Assembly: GCF_021531715.1 (NCBI RefSeq)
Contig: NZ_JAFBIT010000001.1
Coordinates: 1,178,001 to 1,242,000, forward strand
Source of the DNA: Anaeromassilibacillus senegalensis
GTDB taxonomy: Bacteria; Bacillota; Clostridia; Oscillospirales; Acutalibacteraceae
Length of the DNA stretch: 64,000 nucleotides
Reading direction: 5' to 3'
Below are positions 15,745-24,108 of the stretch, in pieces. A model generated the notes under the pieces. The model did no database searches. It saw only the letters and a program-made list of their open reading frames with translations, and had not been told where the DNA came from. The number at the start of each line of letters is the position of its first letter. The first letter of the stretch is position 1. The position numbers and the translations under genes were made by a program.

Positions 15745-16710
15745 TCAGATATCGAGATCGCGCTTGATCTCCTCGTGCGGCATCATAGATGCATCCATGC
15801 CGAGCGCAGAGAGCAGCTCGTGGGCCGCGTTATAACCCATCTTCTTCTGACGGTTATTCATCGCGGCAACCTCGATGATAACGGCGAGATTTCGGCCGGG
15901 CTTGACCGGGATCGTCATGACCGGCACCTTGATGCCGAGGATTTCGGTATATTCGCTGTCCATGCCCATGCGGTCATAGACCTTCGTCGCGTCCCAGATC
16001 TCGAGGTTGATGCACATATCGATCTTTTCCTGGAGCTTGACGGCGCCCATACCGAAGATGCGGCGGGCGTTGATGATGCCGATGCCGCGCAGCTCGATGA
16101 AGTGGCGAATATTTTCAGGCGACTGGCCGACGAGCGATTTGCTCGAAACGCGGCGGATCTCCACCGCGTCGTCTGCGATCAGGCGGTGGCCGCGCTTGAT
16201 GAGCTCGATGGCCGTCTCGCTCTTGCCGACGCCGCTGTCGCCGACGAGCAGGATGCCTTCGCCGTAGACCTCTACAAGCACGCCGTGGCGCGTGATGCGC
16301 GGCGCAAGCTCGACGTTCAGGTAGGCGACGAGCGAGGCGACAATGTTCGAGGTGGATTCCGACGTGCGCAGCAGCGGCACGGCGTAGCGCTTTGCAAATT
16401 TCAAGAACTCCTCGCCCGGCTCAATACCGCGGGCGATGATCAATGCGGGAGGTTTCAGGGAAAAATAGCTGTCCAGCGCCATATTCCGGCGTTCAGGCTG
16501 GAGACTTTCAAGCATATACATCTCCGCGCGGCCCATGACCGCGATGCGCTTCGGGTCGAAATACTCATGGTAGCCGTTGAGCTCCATGCCGGGACGCACG
16601 ACGTCGCGCGACTGGATCAAAATATCGTCCGCGCTCTTGGGCAGATATGCCGCCTCAAGCTGCAGCTCGTGAATGATCTTGGAAAGCTGGATTGTATAAA
16701 TTTCTGGCAT
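15745..16710 (-). CDS. hprK: HPr(Ser) kinase/phosphorylase
   Basis: 321 residues when started at ATG 16710 (MPEIYTIQLSKI), which has AAGGATGG eight bases upstream; longer starts lie in the promoter. HprK phosphorylates Ser46 of HPr in response to glycolytic intermediates and removes the phosphate when phosphate is high, controlling carbon catabolite repression. The P-loop GDSGVGKS is at about residue 155, followed by the acidic HRLIADDAVEI, the family signature FIELRGIGIINARRIFG, and a C-terminal MNNRQKKMGYNAA segment. It is the first gene of the leftward operon ending with dnaE and has a clear promoter. Confidence 0.95.
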   Translation of the reverse strand: MPEIYTIQLSKIIHELQLEAAYLPKSADDILIQSRDVVRPGMELNGYHEYFDPKRIAVMGRAEMYMLESLQPERRNMALDSYFSLKPPALIIARGIEPGEEFLKFAKRYAVPLLRTSESTSNIVASLVAYLNVELAPRITRHGVLVEVYGEGILLVGDSGVGKSETAIELIKRGHRLIADDAVEIRRVSSKSLVGQSPENIRHFIELRGIGIINARRIFGMGAVKLQEKIDMCINLEIWDATKVYDRMGMDSEYTEILGIKVPVMTIPVKPGRNLAVIIEVAAMNNRQKKMGYNAAHELLSALGMDASMMPHEEIKRDLDI

Positions 16711-16765
16711 AGCAATAACCATCCTTTCAGGCGGAACCAAACCGGAATTTTTCTTATCTGGTTTC

Positions 16766-16794
16766 ATTATAGCCGATTGAAAAGTAAAAATCAA
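16766..16794 (-). promoter_or_regulatory. Promoter of the hprK-whiA-dnaE operon
   Basis: Minus strand TTGATT and TATAAT, spacer 17 bp, about 55 bp before the hprK ATG. Confidence 0.8.
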
Positions 16795-16981
16795 CAAAAA
16801 GGGACACCCGGCAGAGCGATCTGAGCAAAAAACATGCTTGTGCCCGCGCGCAAGATGCGCTATACTGAAACAGACAAAATCTCCCGAAAAAGGACGGTGA
16901 GGGACATGATTCTGATGGGATACCGTGCGTTCTGCTTCAGGATCCGGTTCGATGTGCTCCGTGCAAGCCCGATGGACGCAG

Positions 16982-17068
16982 AATTTCCCGCCGTGTTTTT
17001 CCGGCTTTGCGCATCGCGATGATTTCCGGCTCCAATGCCTTTATATTTGTCCATTTTCTCTTGCTCAT
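16982..17068 (-). pseudogene. Remnant of an IS transposase (start of a small helix-turn-helix OrfA)
   Basis: On the minus strand an ATG at 17068 opens a 29-codon stretch MSKRKWTNIKALEPEII plus AMRKAGKTRREI, which is the usual opening of an IS3-type OrfA helix-turn-helix protein in Clostridia. After that the similarity stops and the frame ends at a TGA about 45 bases on. The rest of the element is gone. The neighbouring hairpin at 17072-17117 is likely its upstream end. The remaining DNA from 16795 to 16981 shows no convincing gene. Confidence 0.6.
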
Positions 17069-17071
17069 AGC

Positions 17072-17117
17072 AACACCCCCTGATGTAGTTCTATTTTCCT
17101 ACATCAGGGGGGTGTTT
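17072..17117. repeat. Strong inverted repeat, probable IS end or terminator
   Basis: AACACCCCCTGATGTA pairs with TACATCAGGGGGGTGTT (one bulged G) around a nine-base loop; the plus strand continues with a few T. It lies directly before the transposase start remnant, so it is probably the regulatory hairpin or end of that element; it may also terminate the leftward MATE transcript. Confidence 0.7.
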
Positions 17118-17176
17118 TGTCTATGTCCGTTTTTACCGGACCTGTTCAGCTTCGGCGCTTCCGAGGGTTATTTGTA

Positions 17177-18520
17177 TTACGCTCTGGTCTTTTTCCGACC
17201 CGCATCCCACACGCCGCAGAAATAGAAGACGGCGGAGAGGGCGCTCGAAATTACCCAGCCGATCGGCCACGAAAGCCAAATGCCGGTGAGTCCAAACGGC
17301 ACAACAAGAATAAACGCGAGCACAACGCGCAGCACGAGGTCGAGGAACGTCGTGATCATAAAGAAGACCATTGCGCCTGAGCCGCGCAGGACGGCATCCG
17401 CCGTGAGCTTGATTGCAATCGCAAGATAAAACGGCGGGATGATCCGCAGGAACTGTATGCCGATGCCGAGCGCCTCCGCGGAGCTTTCATCCATGAACAG
17501 CTGCAGCATCGTACCGCCGAAAAAGACATATGGAATCAGGAACACGGCCGCGACGGCAAGCGACATCAGGCAGCCCGCACGAAAGCCGCCGCGCACACGG
17601 TCGGTTTTCCGCGCGCCAATATTCTGCGCGGTAAAGCTGGAGGTGGAGTTGCTCAGCGCCGTAAGCGAAGTGATCGCAAAGGTATTCAGCTTGACGGCGG
17701 CAGAATAGCCAGCAACCGCGGAAGAACCGAAACCGTTGATGAGTCCCTGGATGCACAGATTGCCGACGGAGACAAAGCTCTGCTGCAGAATGCTCGGCAC
17801 AGCAACGGTTGCGATGCGCCGAAGCATCGGAGCGGAAAACAGCGCAGGCTTTTCAGGCGTTTCGATTGCGCGCAGGCGGCGCAGCACCGCAAGAAACGCG
17901 CAGACTGACGCCACGCCCTGTGCAAGGAACGTAGCCCATGCCACACCTGCGACACCCCAGCGGAGCACGATGACGAACACCGCGTCGAGCACGATATTGC
18001 CGAGAGAGGACGCGATCAGGAAATAAAGCGGCGTTTTGCTGTCTCCCAGTGAAGTGAAAACGCCCGAAGAAATATTGTAGAAAAAGAGGAACAGAAGTCC
18101 CCAGATATAAATGGCGAGATACAGCGTCGTATCCGGCATGATATTATCCGGCGTGTCCAGAAGATGCAGGATCGGCTCGCAGAACACGATGCCGCATACG
18201 GTCAGCAGCACGCTGATGACTGCCACAGCGATGAAACCGGTATAAGCCGCCGTTTTCATCTGTTTGTAATCCTTCGCACCGAAAAGCTGCGAGATGATAA
18301 CGGAAATGCCGATGTTCATGCCGAACGCGACCGCCATAAAAATCATCGTGACGGGGTAGGACGCACCGACTGCCGCAAGCGCGTCCTCACCCGCGAACTT
18401 GCCGGCGATCACGCTGTCCGAAATATTGTAAAGCTGCTGGAATACGACGCTCAGAAGCATCGGCAGTGTAAACCGAAGCAGCACGCCCGCAGGCTTTCCG
18501 GTTGTCAGATCTGTATTCAT
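17177..18520 (-). CDS. MATE family efflux transporter
   Basis: 447 residues starting at ATG 18520, with AAGGGAAG upstream (a GTG nine bases earlier is too close to the site). About twelve membrane segments are visible, and the N-terminus NTDLTTGKPAGVLLRFTLPMLLSVVFQQLYNISDSVIAG is the standard MATE opening read in pieces (GKP, PMLLSVVFQQLYN, DSVIAGKF). MATE proteins export drugs and cationic toxins against Na+ or H+. The C-terminus is short and basic (WDAGRKKTRA). The gene stands alone with its own promoter, next to an IS remnant on its downstream side. Substrate cannot be predicted. Confidence 0.92.
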   Translation of the reverse strand: MNTDLTTGKPAGVLLRFTLPMLLSVVFQQLYNISDSVIAGKFAGEDALAAVGASYPVTMIFMAVAFGMNIGISVIISQLFGAKDYKQMKTAAYTGFIAVAVISVLLTVCGIVFCEPILHLLDTPDNIMPDTTLYLAIYIWGLLFLFFYNISSGVFTSLGDSKTPLYFLIASSLGNIVLDAVFVIVLRWGVAGVAWATFLAQGVASVCAFLAVLRRLRAIETPEKPALFSAPMLRRIATVAVPSILQQSFVSVGNLCIQGLINGFGSSAVAGYSAAVKLNTFAITSLTALSNSTSSFTAQNIGARKTDRVRGGFRAGCLMSLAVAAVFLIPYVFFGGTMLQLFMDESSAEALGIGIQFLRIIPPFYLAIAIKLTADAVLRGSGAMVFFMITTFLDLVLRVVLAFILVVPFGLTGIWLSWPIGWVISSALSAVFYFCGVWDAGRKKTRA

Positions 18521-18580
18521 GGTATCCACTTCCCTTTCCGCGCGGCGAATCGATTGCGCCGAAACACCAAGCTGTTATTT

Positions 18581-18609
18581 ATTATAGCCGACCGCTCTGT
18601 GCACGGCAA
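18581..18609 (-). promoter_or_regulatory. Promoter of the MATE gene
   Basis: Minus strand TTGCCG and TATAAT, spacer 17 bp, about 60 bp before the MATE ATG. Confidence 0.75.
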
Positions 18610-18676
18610 TGTCCAGTTTCGACAAGCTTTTTCGTCAACAGCAAAAAAGAAAACGGAATTTTTCTGAAAAAAGTCC

Positions 18677-18705
18677 TTGACAGCGTAACAATGTTGCGTT
18701 ATAGT
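18677..18705 (+). promoter_or_regulatory. Promoter of the yhbD-bactofilin pair
   Basis: TTGACA at 18677-18682 and TATAGT at 18700-18705 with a 17 bp spacer. The spacer contains GTAACA-AT-GTTGC, half-sites like those of the palindrome just downstream. Confidence 0.85.
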
Positions 18706-18729
18706 ATAGCTGTAACAAAACATTGTTAC
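18684..18729. promoter_or_regulatory. Palindromic operator candidates over the yhbD promoter
   Basis: GTAACAA-AACA-TTGTTAC at 18712-18729 is a perfect seven-base inverted repeat just after the -10 box; a related imperfect copy (GTAACA, GTTGC) lies at 18684-18696 inside the promoter spacer. Two copies of a GTAACA half-site pattern suggest autoregulation by the MerR-like protein encoded next. The protein-site link is inference. Confidence 0.6.
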
Positions 18730-18837
18730 GAAATATTTCTTGGTGTAAACTCGGTTCTGCATCAAGGGCACACAGAGTAAGATGGATTTGAAAAAGGAGA
18801 TTTTGAAAACACGCTTTGCGCAGAAAGGAAAGGTTTC

Positions 18838-19470
18838 ATGGATCTGATTTCAAAAAAGGAGCTTTTGGAGCTAACGGGCATTTCTTACGGGCAGCTTTAC
18901 CGCTGGAAGCGCGAGCGGCTGATCCCCGAGGAGTGGTTCATCAAGCGGGCGTCGTTCACCGGGCAGGAGACGTTTTTCCCGCGCAGCCAGATTCTCCCGC
19001 GCGTGCAGGCAATCCTGAACAACAAGGACAAATACTCGCTGACCGAGCTGAGTAAAATGCTGTCTCCGGACACCGCACCCGCGCTGATTGACAGCACGGC
19101 GCTTGCGCAGATTGAAGAAATCGCGCCCGATCTGCTCCCTGCCATTCTGTACTGCTTTCAGAAGGAAAGCTACGAGTTGTTCGACCTCGCGCTGTTCGCC
19201 GCGATCAGCCAGGCTGAGGCCGCGCTCGGTATACAGGGTGACGAACGAAGAGATGTCGTCGAGCTGTGCATTTCCACCGCAAAGCTGCGGCAGTTCGATT
19301 CCGTTCTGACGGTATTTCTTGTCGGCGGCACATACCACGCGCTCATGACAAAAGCGGATTCCCCGCTCGTATTCGACAGCACCATTCAAACGGGCGCCTG
19401 CACGGTTTCCATTTCCGAAGCAGCCGCCGCGATCAAGGTAAAATACAGGGCTTTATTTCCCACGCTTTAG
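18838..19470 (+). CDS. YhbD family MerR-like DNA-binding protein
   Basis: 210 residues, preceded by GAAAGGAAAGG. The N-terminus ([25 protein letters not shown]) is a MerR-type helix-turn-helix, followed by the conserved wing ([23 protein letters not shown]) of the YhbD/DUF4004 family and a helical C-terminal half that may bind a ligand or partner. B. subtilis has yhbD beside the bactofilin genes yhbE and yhbF; the same pairing here, with a bactofilin starting 20 bp downstream, supports orthology and a regulatory role for that gene. Palindromes in its promoter suggest it controls itself. The signal sensed is unknown. Confidence 0.82.
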   Translation: MDLISKKELLELTGISYGQLYRWKRERLIPEEWFIKRASFTGQETFFPRSQILPRVQAILNNKDKYSLTELSKMLSPDTAPALIDSTALAQIEEIAPDLLPAILYCFQKESYELFDLALFAAISQAEAALGIQGDERRDVVELCISTAKLRQFDSVLTVFLVGGTYHALMTKADSPLVFDSTIQTGACTVSISEAAAAIKVKYRALFPTL

Positions 19471-19490
19471 GTATTGAAGGAGGAAGTTTT

Positions 19491-20321
19491 ATGCAGAACA
19501 TCAACATCAACGGCCACGGCAAATTCTCCGGCGGTGAATACGGCGAGATCATCGTCAACGGCTCGGCGAACTGCGCAGAAAACGTTGTGTGCCTCAACAT
19601 GGCTGTCAACGGCCATCTCTCCGCGGGCAGCGTCACCGCCGATTCCGTCGGCGTCAACGGCCACCTTTCCGTAAGCGGCAGCCTGAACGCCAAGGACACC
19701 GATATCGACGGCGCCGTTTCCGTCAGCGAAAACCTCTCCACCGATCGGCTCGACGTGGATGGGCATCTCAGCGTCACGGGCAGCCTGAACGCAGGCGACA
19801 CCAGCGTTGACGGACATCTGAGCTGCAGCGGCAGCGCGAACACAGGAAATTTCGACTGCGACGGCATCGCCTCGCTCTCGGACGGCCTGCGCGCGAAGTC
19901 CGTCGAGGTAGACGGCATGCTGAACGTGACGGGTAACGTCGAAGCCGAACGCGTACACGCAGACGGTAAAATCTCCGCAACCGGACAGATCTGCGCCGAC
20001 CAGATTCACATTTTCGGCATCGTCCGCGCGGATGAGATCGTCGGCGACGACATCGAGATCGACTTCAAGGATCCGATCAGCATCATGGCGGGCTTTGTGA
20101 ATTCCGTGTTCGGCAGCCGCCTGCAGAACGACGTGAAGTGCGCCAATCTGATCGAGGCGACCACAATCAAGCTCCGGGGCGTCTGTGCGGGCGTCGTCAG
20201 CGGCGAGCACGTGGCGATCGGCGAAAACTGCCGCATCGATCAGCTCGACTGCACGGGCGACTTCACCATCGACCCCACAAGCACCATCCGCATGCTGAAC
20301 GGTCAGCCGTACAACGGATAA
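19491..20321 (+). CDS. Bactofilin-like polymer-forming protein (YhbE/YhbF type)
   Basis: 276 residues starting at ATG 19491, with AAGGAGGAAG nine bases upstream. Residues from about 35 to 175 are eight clear repeats of 17-18 residues, each starting V/D-[ND]-G-H-L-S or a variant (VNGHLSVSGSLNA, DGAVSVSENLS, DGHLSVTGSLNA, DGMLNVTGNVEA, DGKISATGQICA), which is the right-handed beta-helix of bactofilins. A second, less regular beta region follows (TTIKLRGVCAGVVSGEHVAIG). Bactofilins polymerise into cytoskeletal filaments; in B. subtilis BacE and BacF act in flagellar assembly. No membrane anchor is seen. It shares a transcript with yhbD and ends before a strong terminator. Confidence 0.82.
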   Translation: MQNININGHGKFSGGEYGEIIVNGSANCAENVVCLNMAVNGHLSAGSVTADSVGVNGHLSVSGSLNAKDTDIDGAVSVSENLSTDRLDVDGHLSVTGSLNAGDTSVDGHLSCSGSANTGNFDCDGIASLSDGLRAKSVEVDGMLNVTGNVEAERVHADGKISATGQICADQIHIFGIVRADEIVGDDIEIDFKDPISIMAGFVNSVFGSRLQNDVKCANLIEATTIKLRGVCAGVVSGEHVAIGENCRIDQLDCTGDFTIDPTSTIRMLNGQPYNG

Positions 20322-20330
20322 ACCGCATAA

Positions 20331-20364
20331 AAAACGCCGGGGATTCACGCGTCCCCGGCGTTTT
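20331..20364 (+). terminator. Intrinsic terminator after the bactofilin gene
   Basis: AAAACGCCGGGG pairs perfectly with CCCCGGCGTTTT around a ten-base loop. It can act in both directions, also ending leftward transcripts from the GH29 operon. Confidence 0.9.
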
Positions 20365-20653
20365 GCCGTCTTTGATTCAAAATGCGTTCCGATACAGCGC
20401 GGATCTCCGGCAAAAGCGCGCACAGCTCCTCCCTGCGCGCTCAAATATCCGCGTCTGTCCGCACGCCGAGCGACGCGGCAAAATCCGAAAGCGCCGTCGC
20501 CTCGCGCGCCCAAAACGCCCGGTCGTCCATCCAGAGCACCGTCAGGCAGCGCGAAAATGTCGCGAGCATCCAGAAAACGGCGTCCTCGGGATGGTCGGAC
20601 AGCACGATGCGCCGCGTATCGTCGATCGCCGCATGGCACGCCTCACATCGTAA
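20345..20653 (-). pseudogene. Degenerate small gene with an internal TGA
   Basis: On the minus strand one frame reads coherently across an in-frame TGA (20441-20443). Before it the product would contain RCEACHAAIDDTRRIVL and WMLATFSRCLTVLWMDDRAF; after it ARREELCALLPEIRAVSERI, ending at a TGA at 20345-20347. Both halves look like real, mostly helical protein with no break in codon character. No ATG, GTG or TTG precedes the first half, and the frame begins inside the end of the upstream 88-residue gene. I do not recognise the family. The simplest reading is a decayed gene carrying a nonsense change and a lost start; TGA readthrough is a less likely alternative. Confidence 0.45.
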
Positions 20654-20909
20654 TCATAACGTTCACCTTCGGGTTCTTCTCCCCGACGATGACGATCATC
20701 TCGATCATTTTGTTGACATAATCCAGAAATGGACCGGTGATCTTTCCGTAATCGGTAAACTCGATCTCCGCCTCGCAGCGCGGGTTCTCAAGCGCTTCCT
20801 GCAGCGCGTCGAGCGTGGGCGCCACGCGGCGCAGGCGCAGCTCGGCATTGAGGTAATCGTGCAGGTCACGGATATTCCGCACCGTTGTGAGCCTTATTTC
20901 TGCACGCAT
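20643..20909 (-). CDS. Small protein, weakly barstar-like
   Basis: 88 residues. The ATG lies inside the last 16 bases of the fucosidase gene, so translation is probably coupled. No membrane or signal segment. The pattern TVRNIRDLHDYLNAEL followed by PTLDALQEALENP recalls barstar-type ribonuclease inhibitors (helix, then a LDAL..AL motif, then a beta strand), and the end is hydrophobic strand (EMIVIVGEK, VNVMITM). Barstar similarity is my reading of a short pattern and may be chance; no barnase-like gene is nearby. Otherwise this is an uncharacterised conserved-looking small protein. Confidence 0.55.
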   Translation of the reverse strand: MRAEIRLTTVRNIRDLHDYLNAELRLRRVAPTLDALQEALENPRCEAEIEFTDYGKITGPFLDYVNKMIEMIVIVGEKNPKVNVMITM

Positions 20910-22291
20910 ACAGACGCTCCTTCCGTCATATAGATTTCTTTCATGTACACCTCGTCGCGCGCGGCGGTGATCTGTACGCGCACGCCCGAGAGCTTCTTCT
21001 GCGTATACCCGGTCAACGGATTCTGCACCGCAAACGGATCCTCCAGCACGCAGATATGCTTATTGCCGATGCACGTCCCTTCGTACAGCGCGTACGACGC
21101 CTGATGGCTTTCGTCGAGCCCGAGCACGCGGAAGCCCTCGACGCGCTGGCCTTTTGCAAGATCCTCGCGCAGAACGACGCAGCCGATCTCCACCGACTCC
21201 GCCGCTTTGACTTCATAGACAGGCTGTGTAGCCGTACCACCGATCTTTTCAACCGTGCACGGGATGCGGCGCTCCGTCGTGCGCCGGATCAGGTCGCCGA
21301 GCTCTTTCAGGCGGCGGACGTCCCGTTCATCGAGCAGGCCGTCGCGGTTCGGCGGCACATTGAGGTTCAGGCAGGCGTTTGCGCCGCAGGAGCGCAGATA
21401 AGTGTTATACAGCCGTTCAAGCGAATGCGGCTCCTCGTTTTCATGCCAGAACCAGCCGGGGCGGATCGACATATCGATCTCCGCCGGGGTAAAGACCAGC
21501 CCCTTGGAATACAGAATGTTCGGCATCGTGCCGATCTCCCGGTTTGTGTTGTACATATAGCTGAGCGAGCCCTCGTCCGCCATCGGGCCGGGACCGGTCT
21601 GCACGTCGCTGTAAAAGCACAGCTCGCCCGGCACGACCGCCCACTCCGAATGGCGCGCGACGCCCGCTTCGTTGCCGCACCAGCGCGTATCGGGGCCGAA
21701 ATCGTTGAAAATAACGGCGTTCGGCTGGTATTTGCGGATCAGCTCAAAGTAGCGCGGGAAGTCGTAGACCTGCTTTTTGCCGTTCTCGCCCTCGCCGCAT
21801 GCGTTGTCGAACCACACGCAGAAAATGTCGCCGTAACCGGTCAGCAGCTCTGTGAGCTGATTGCAGAAATAATCGTTGTACGCCGGTGTGCCGTAAAGCT
21901 TCGAATTGCGGTCCCACGGCGACAGGTAAAAGCCGAATTTGATGCCGCCGCGCCGGCAGGCTTCGGCCGCCTCGCGCACGACATTCCCCTGAAACGGACT
22001 GTTTTTCACACTGTGCTCCGTATATTTGCTCGGCCACAGGCAAAAGCCGTCGTGGTGCTTTGCCGTGAGGATCATGCCCCGAAGTCCGGCCGCTTTGATC
22101 GCCGCCACCCACTGGTCGCAGTCGAGCTTTGTCGGGTTGAAGATGGCTTCATCCTCCGTGCCGTCTCCCCATTCGCGGTCTGTAAAGGTGTTCACGCCGA
22201 AATGAATAAACGCATAGCGCTCCGTTTCAAACCAGTCGAGCTGCCGCTGAGACGGCACGACGGCGGCCGCCTGCTTCAGAAAATCGATCAT
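20894..22291 (-). CDS. GH29 alpha-L-fucosidase
   Basis: 465 residues. The (beta/alpha)8 catalytic domain covers about residues 10-340: RYAFIHFGVNTF, the substrate His pair in AKHHDGFCLWPSKYT, and the nucleophile Asp in FCVWFDNACG. A C-terminal beta domain (about 350-465) resembles the usual accessory domain. GH29 enzymes hydrolyse alpha-linked fucose from mucin, milk or blood-group glycans. The WFDN motif and lack of a conserved acid by simple inspection favour the more linkage-specific B subfamily, but this is a guess. There is no signal peptide, so it probably acts on imported oligosaccharides in the cytoplasm. It leads a short leftward transcript with the overlapping 88-residue gene. Confidence 0.9.
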   Translation of the reverse strand: MIDFLKQAAAVVPSQRQLDWFETERYAFIHFGVNTFTDREWGDGTEDEAIFNPTKLDCDQWVAAIKAAGLRGMILTAKHHDGFCLWPSKYTEHSVKNSPFQGNVVREAAEACRRGGIKFGFYLSPWDRNSKLYGTPAYNDYFCNQLTELLTGYGDIFCVWFDNACGEGENGKKQVYDFPRYFELIRKYQPNAVIFNDFGPDTRWCGNEAGVARHSEWAVVPGELCFYSDVQTGPGPMADEGSLSYMYNTNREIGTMPNILYSKGLVFTPAEIDMSIRPGWFWHENEEPHSLERLYNTYLRSCGANACLNLNVPPNRDGLLDERDVRRLKELGDLIRRTTERRIPCTVEKIGGTATQPVYEVKAAESVEIGCVVLREDLAKGQRVEGFRVLGLDESHQASYALYEGTCIGNKHICVLEDPFAVQNPLTGYTQKKLSGVRVQITAARDEVYMKEIYMTEGASVCVQK

Positions 22292-22326
22292 ATGCTCCGT
22301 CCCCTTTGCAAAAGTACATTGGCCTT

Positions 22327-22355
22327 ATTATAGCAAGCACATACGGAAAAGTCCA
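22327..22355 (-). promoter_or_regulatory. Promoter of the fucosidase gene
   Basis: Minus strand TGGACT and TATAAT, spacer 17 bp, about 35 bp before the start. Confidence 0.7.
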
Positions 22356-22359
22356 CATA

Positions 22360-22396
22360 AAAAGGCAGACGGCACGGCAAAACGCCGCGCCGCCCA
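22360..22396 (-). terminator. Terminator of the pst-pho operon
   Basis: Minus strand GC-rich stem (GGCGGCGCGGC with GCCGTGCCGTCTGCC, imperfect) followed by TTTTT, about 40 bases after phoR. Confidence 0.65.
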
Positions 22397-22434
22397 ATGG
22401 AAGTATTGAGAAACAAGCAAGTGTTGTGTAGTAC

Positions 22435-24108
22435 TCAGAATGTGATGCGCACCGTGGTGCCGCGCCCGACCTCGCTCTGCAGCGTGACATGCGCGTTGTG
22501 GAACGCCGCGCCGTGCTTGACGATGGAAAGGCCCAGCCCTGTACCGCCGATCTGCTTCGAGCGGCTCTTGTCGACGCGATAGAAGCGCTCAAAGACACGC
22601 TCGCGGTCGCCCTCCGAGATGCCGATGCCGTTATCCGCCACCTCGATAAACGCGTGGCCATCCTGCACGCCGGCAGTCATCTGTACCGAGCCGCCGGGCT
22701 TGTTGTACTTGACCGCGTTATCGGCGAGGTTGAAAATCATCTCGTCGAGGATATTCGGCACGCCCATCACCTTGGCGGGCTCGCCGGAGACGCGGATTGT
22801 GATCTGCCCCTGGTCTGCCGGAACCTTCAGACGCTCCGCCACATCGCGCGCTATGGCCAGCAGATCCGTCTCGGCACGCTCGAGCTCAACCGCGCGCTCA
22901 TCGAGCCGCGAGAGCTTGATGATATCCTCCACCAGCGTGATCAGGTGCTGCGTCTCGGTATAGATATTGCCCGCAAAGCGCGGGATATCCTCGCTTTTGA
23001 CGAGGCCGTTGCGGATGATCTCCGCATAGCCGGAGATCGAGGTAAGCGGCGTTTTCAGTTCGTGCGAGACGTTCGCCGTGAACTCGCGGCGCATCTGCTC
23101 GCTCTCTTCACGCTCGGTAACGTCAAGCAAGACGATGACCGCGCCGCGCACGCCGTTCGCGCCCATAACCGGGTTTGCGATCAGGTTATAGCTGCGTGCG
23201 CCGATGCGCGTCACGCGCTCGCTGGCCTGGCCCAGAAGTGCGGAATCGACGGCGCTGCGGAAATCAAGGCTGCGGTTGAAGGTCAGCACGCTCGCGTGGT
23301 GGCGTCCGACGCTCTCGTGCACGCCGAGCAGGCGCACGGCGCTTGTGTTGTAGGAGAGCACGTCGCCCTTGGAATCGACGATGATGAAACCCTCCTGCAT
23401 ATTTTCGGTGATGGCGGTAAACTCGTTCTGCTTGCGGTTGAGCTCCTCCATCTTCTCCTGAATCGTCTCGTTCTGGTGCTCAAGGCGTAGGAAAAGTGGT
23501 GCCAGCTCGTCGTATGTGTCGTTTTCCATCGGATGATCGAGGTCGATGCTGTTAATCGGCGCAACGATCTGCTTCGTGCGGTAGGTGGACAAAATCACTG
23601 CGAAAAGCAGCACCGCAGCCGCACACAGGATCATCCACGGCACCATGCGCTCGATGGAGCCGAAAACCGTCTTCATGCCGACTGAAAGGCGCAGCACACG
23701 TCCGTCCTCCAGCAGAACGGCGTAATTGTACGACTGCACGTTCAGCGTGTCGGACAGGCGGATCGATTCGCCTACGCCATGCGCCCACGCCGCCTGCACC
23801 TCGGGACGGTCGCTGTGGTTTTCCATCTCCGAAACGTCCGCGACGCTGTCAAACTCCACCGTACCGTCGCTCCCGATCAATGTGACGCGCACGGACTGCA
23901 TGCTCGTGCCGTACCCGGCAGAACGGATGCGGGAAAGGTAATCGCCGCCGTCCAGCAGGCCGTTTTGAATGTATTCACTCTGTACCGCAGTCGATCTCTT
24001 GATGATCTCCAGCGAATCGTAATACGATACAACGCCGGACAGCACCATGGAAAACACAATGGAGATCAGCGCGATGAGCGACATGCTCCGGATAATTTTT
24101 TTCTTCAT
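22435..24108 (-). CDS. phoR: Phosphate-regulon sensor histidine kinase
   Basis: 557 residues. A first membrane segment (about 8-28) and a second (about 155-178, MILCAAAVLLFAVILST) enclose an extracellular sensor domain. Then come a linker, a PAS domain (about 225-320, FTAITENMQEGFIIVDSKGD), the HisKA dimerisation domain with the phospho-accepting His in ANVSHELKTPLTS, and the ATPase domain with N box LADNAVKYN, G1 VADNGIGI and G2 GGTGLGLSIVKHG. It autophosphorylates and passes phosphate to the response regulator when external phosphate is low. The start overlaps the regulator stop by four bases (ATGA), and it is the last gene of the pst operon. Confidence 0.93.
   Translation of the reverse strand: MKKKIIRSMSLIALISIVFSMVLSGVVSYYDSLEIIKRSTAVQSEYIQNGLLDGGDYLSRIRSAGYGTSMQSVRVTLIGSDGTVEFDSVADVSEMENHSDRPEVQAAWAHGVGESIRLSDTLNVQSYNYAVLLEDGRVLRLSVGMKTVFGSIERMVPWMILCAAAVLLFAVILSTYRTKQIVAPINSIDLDHPMENDTYDELAPLFLRLEHQNETIQEKMEELNRKQNEFTAITENMQEGFIIVDSKGDVLSYNTSAVRLLGVHESVGRHHASVLTFNRSLDFRSAVDSALLGQASERVTRIGARSYNLIANPVMGANGVRGAVIVLLDVTEREESEQMRREFTANVSHELKTPLTSISGYAEIIRNGLVKSEDIPRFAGNIYTETQHLITLVEDIIKLSRLDERAVELERAETDLLAIARDVAERLKVPADQGQITIRVSGEPAKVMGVPNILDEMIFNLADNAVKYNKPGGSVQMTAGVQDGHAFIEVADNGIGISEGDRERVFERFYRVDKSRSKQIGGTGLGLSIVKHGAAFHNAHVTLQSEVGRGTTVRITF

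Noticed and set aside
19467-20639. 390-residue frame opposite the bactofilin gene
   Set aside because: Antisense to a protein with regular beta-helix repeats; repeat structure alone keeps the frame open.
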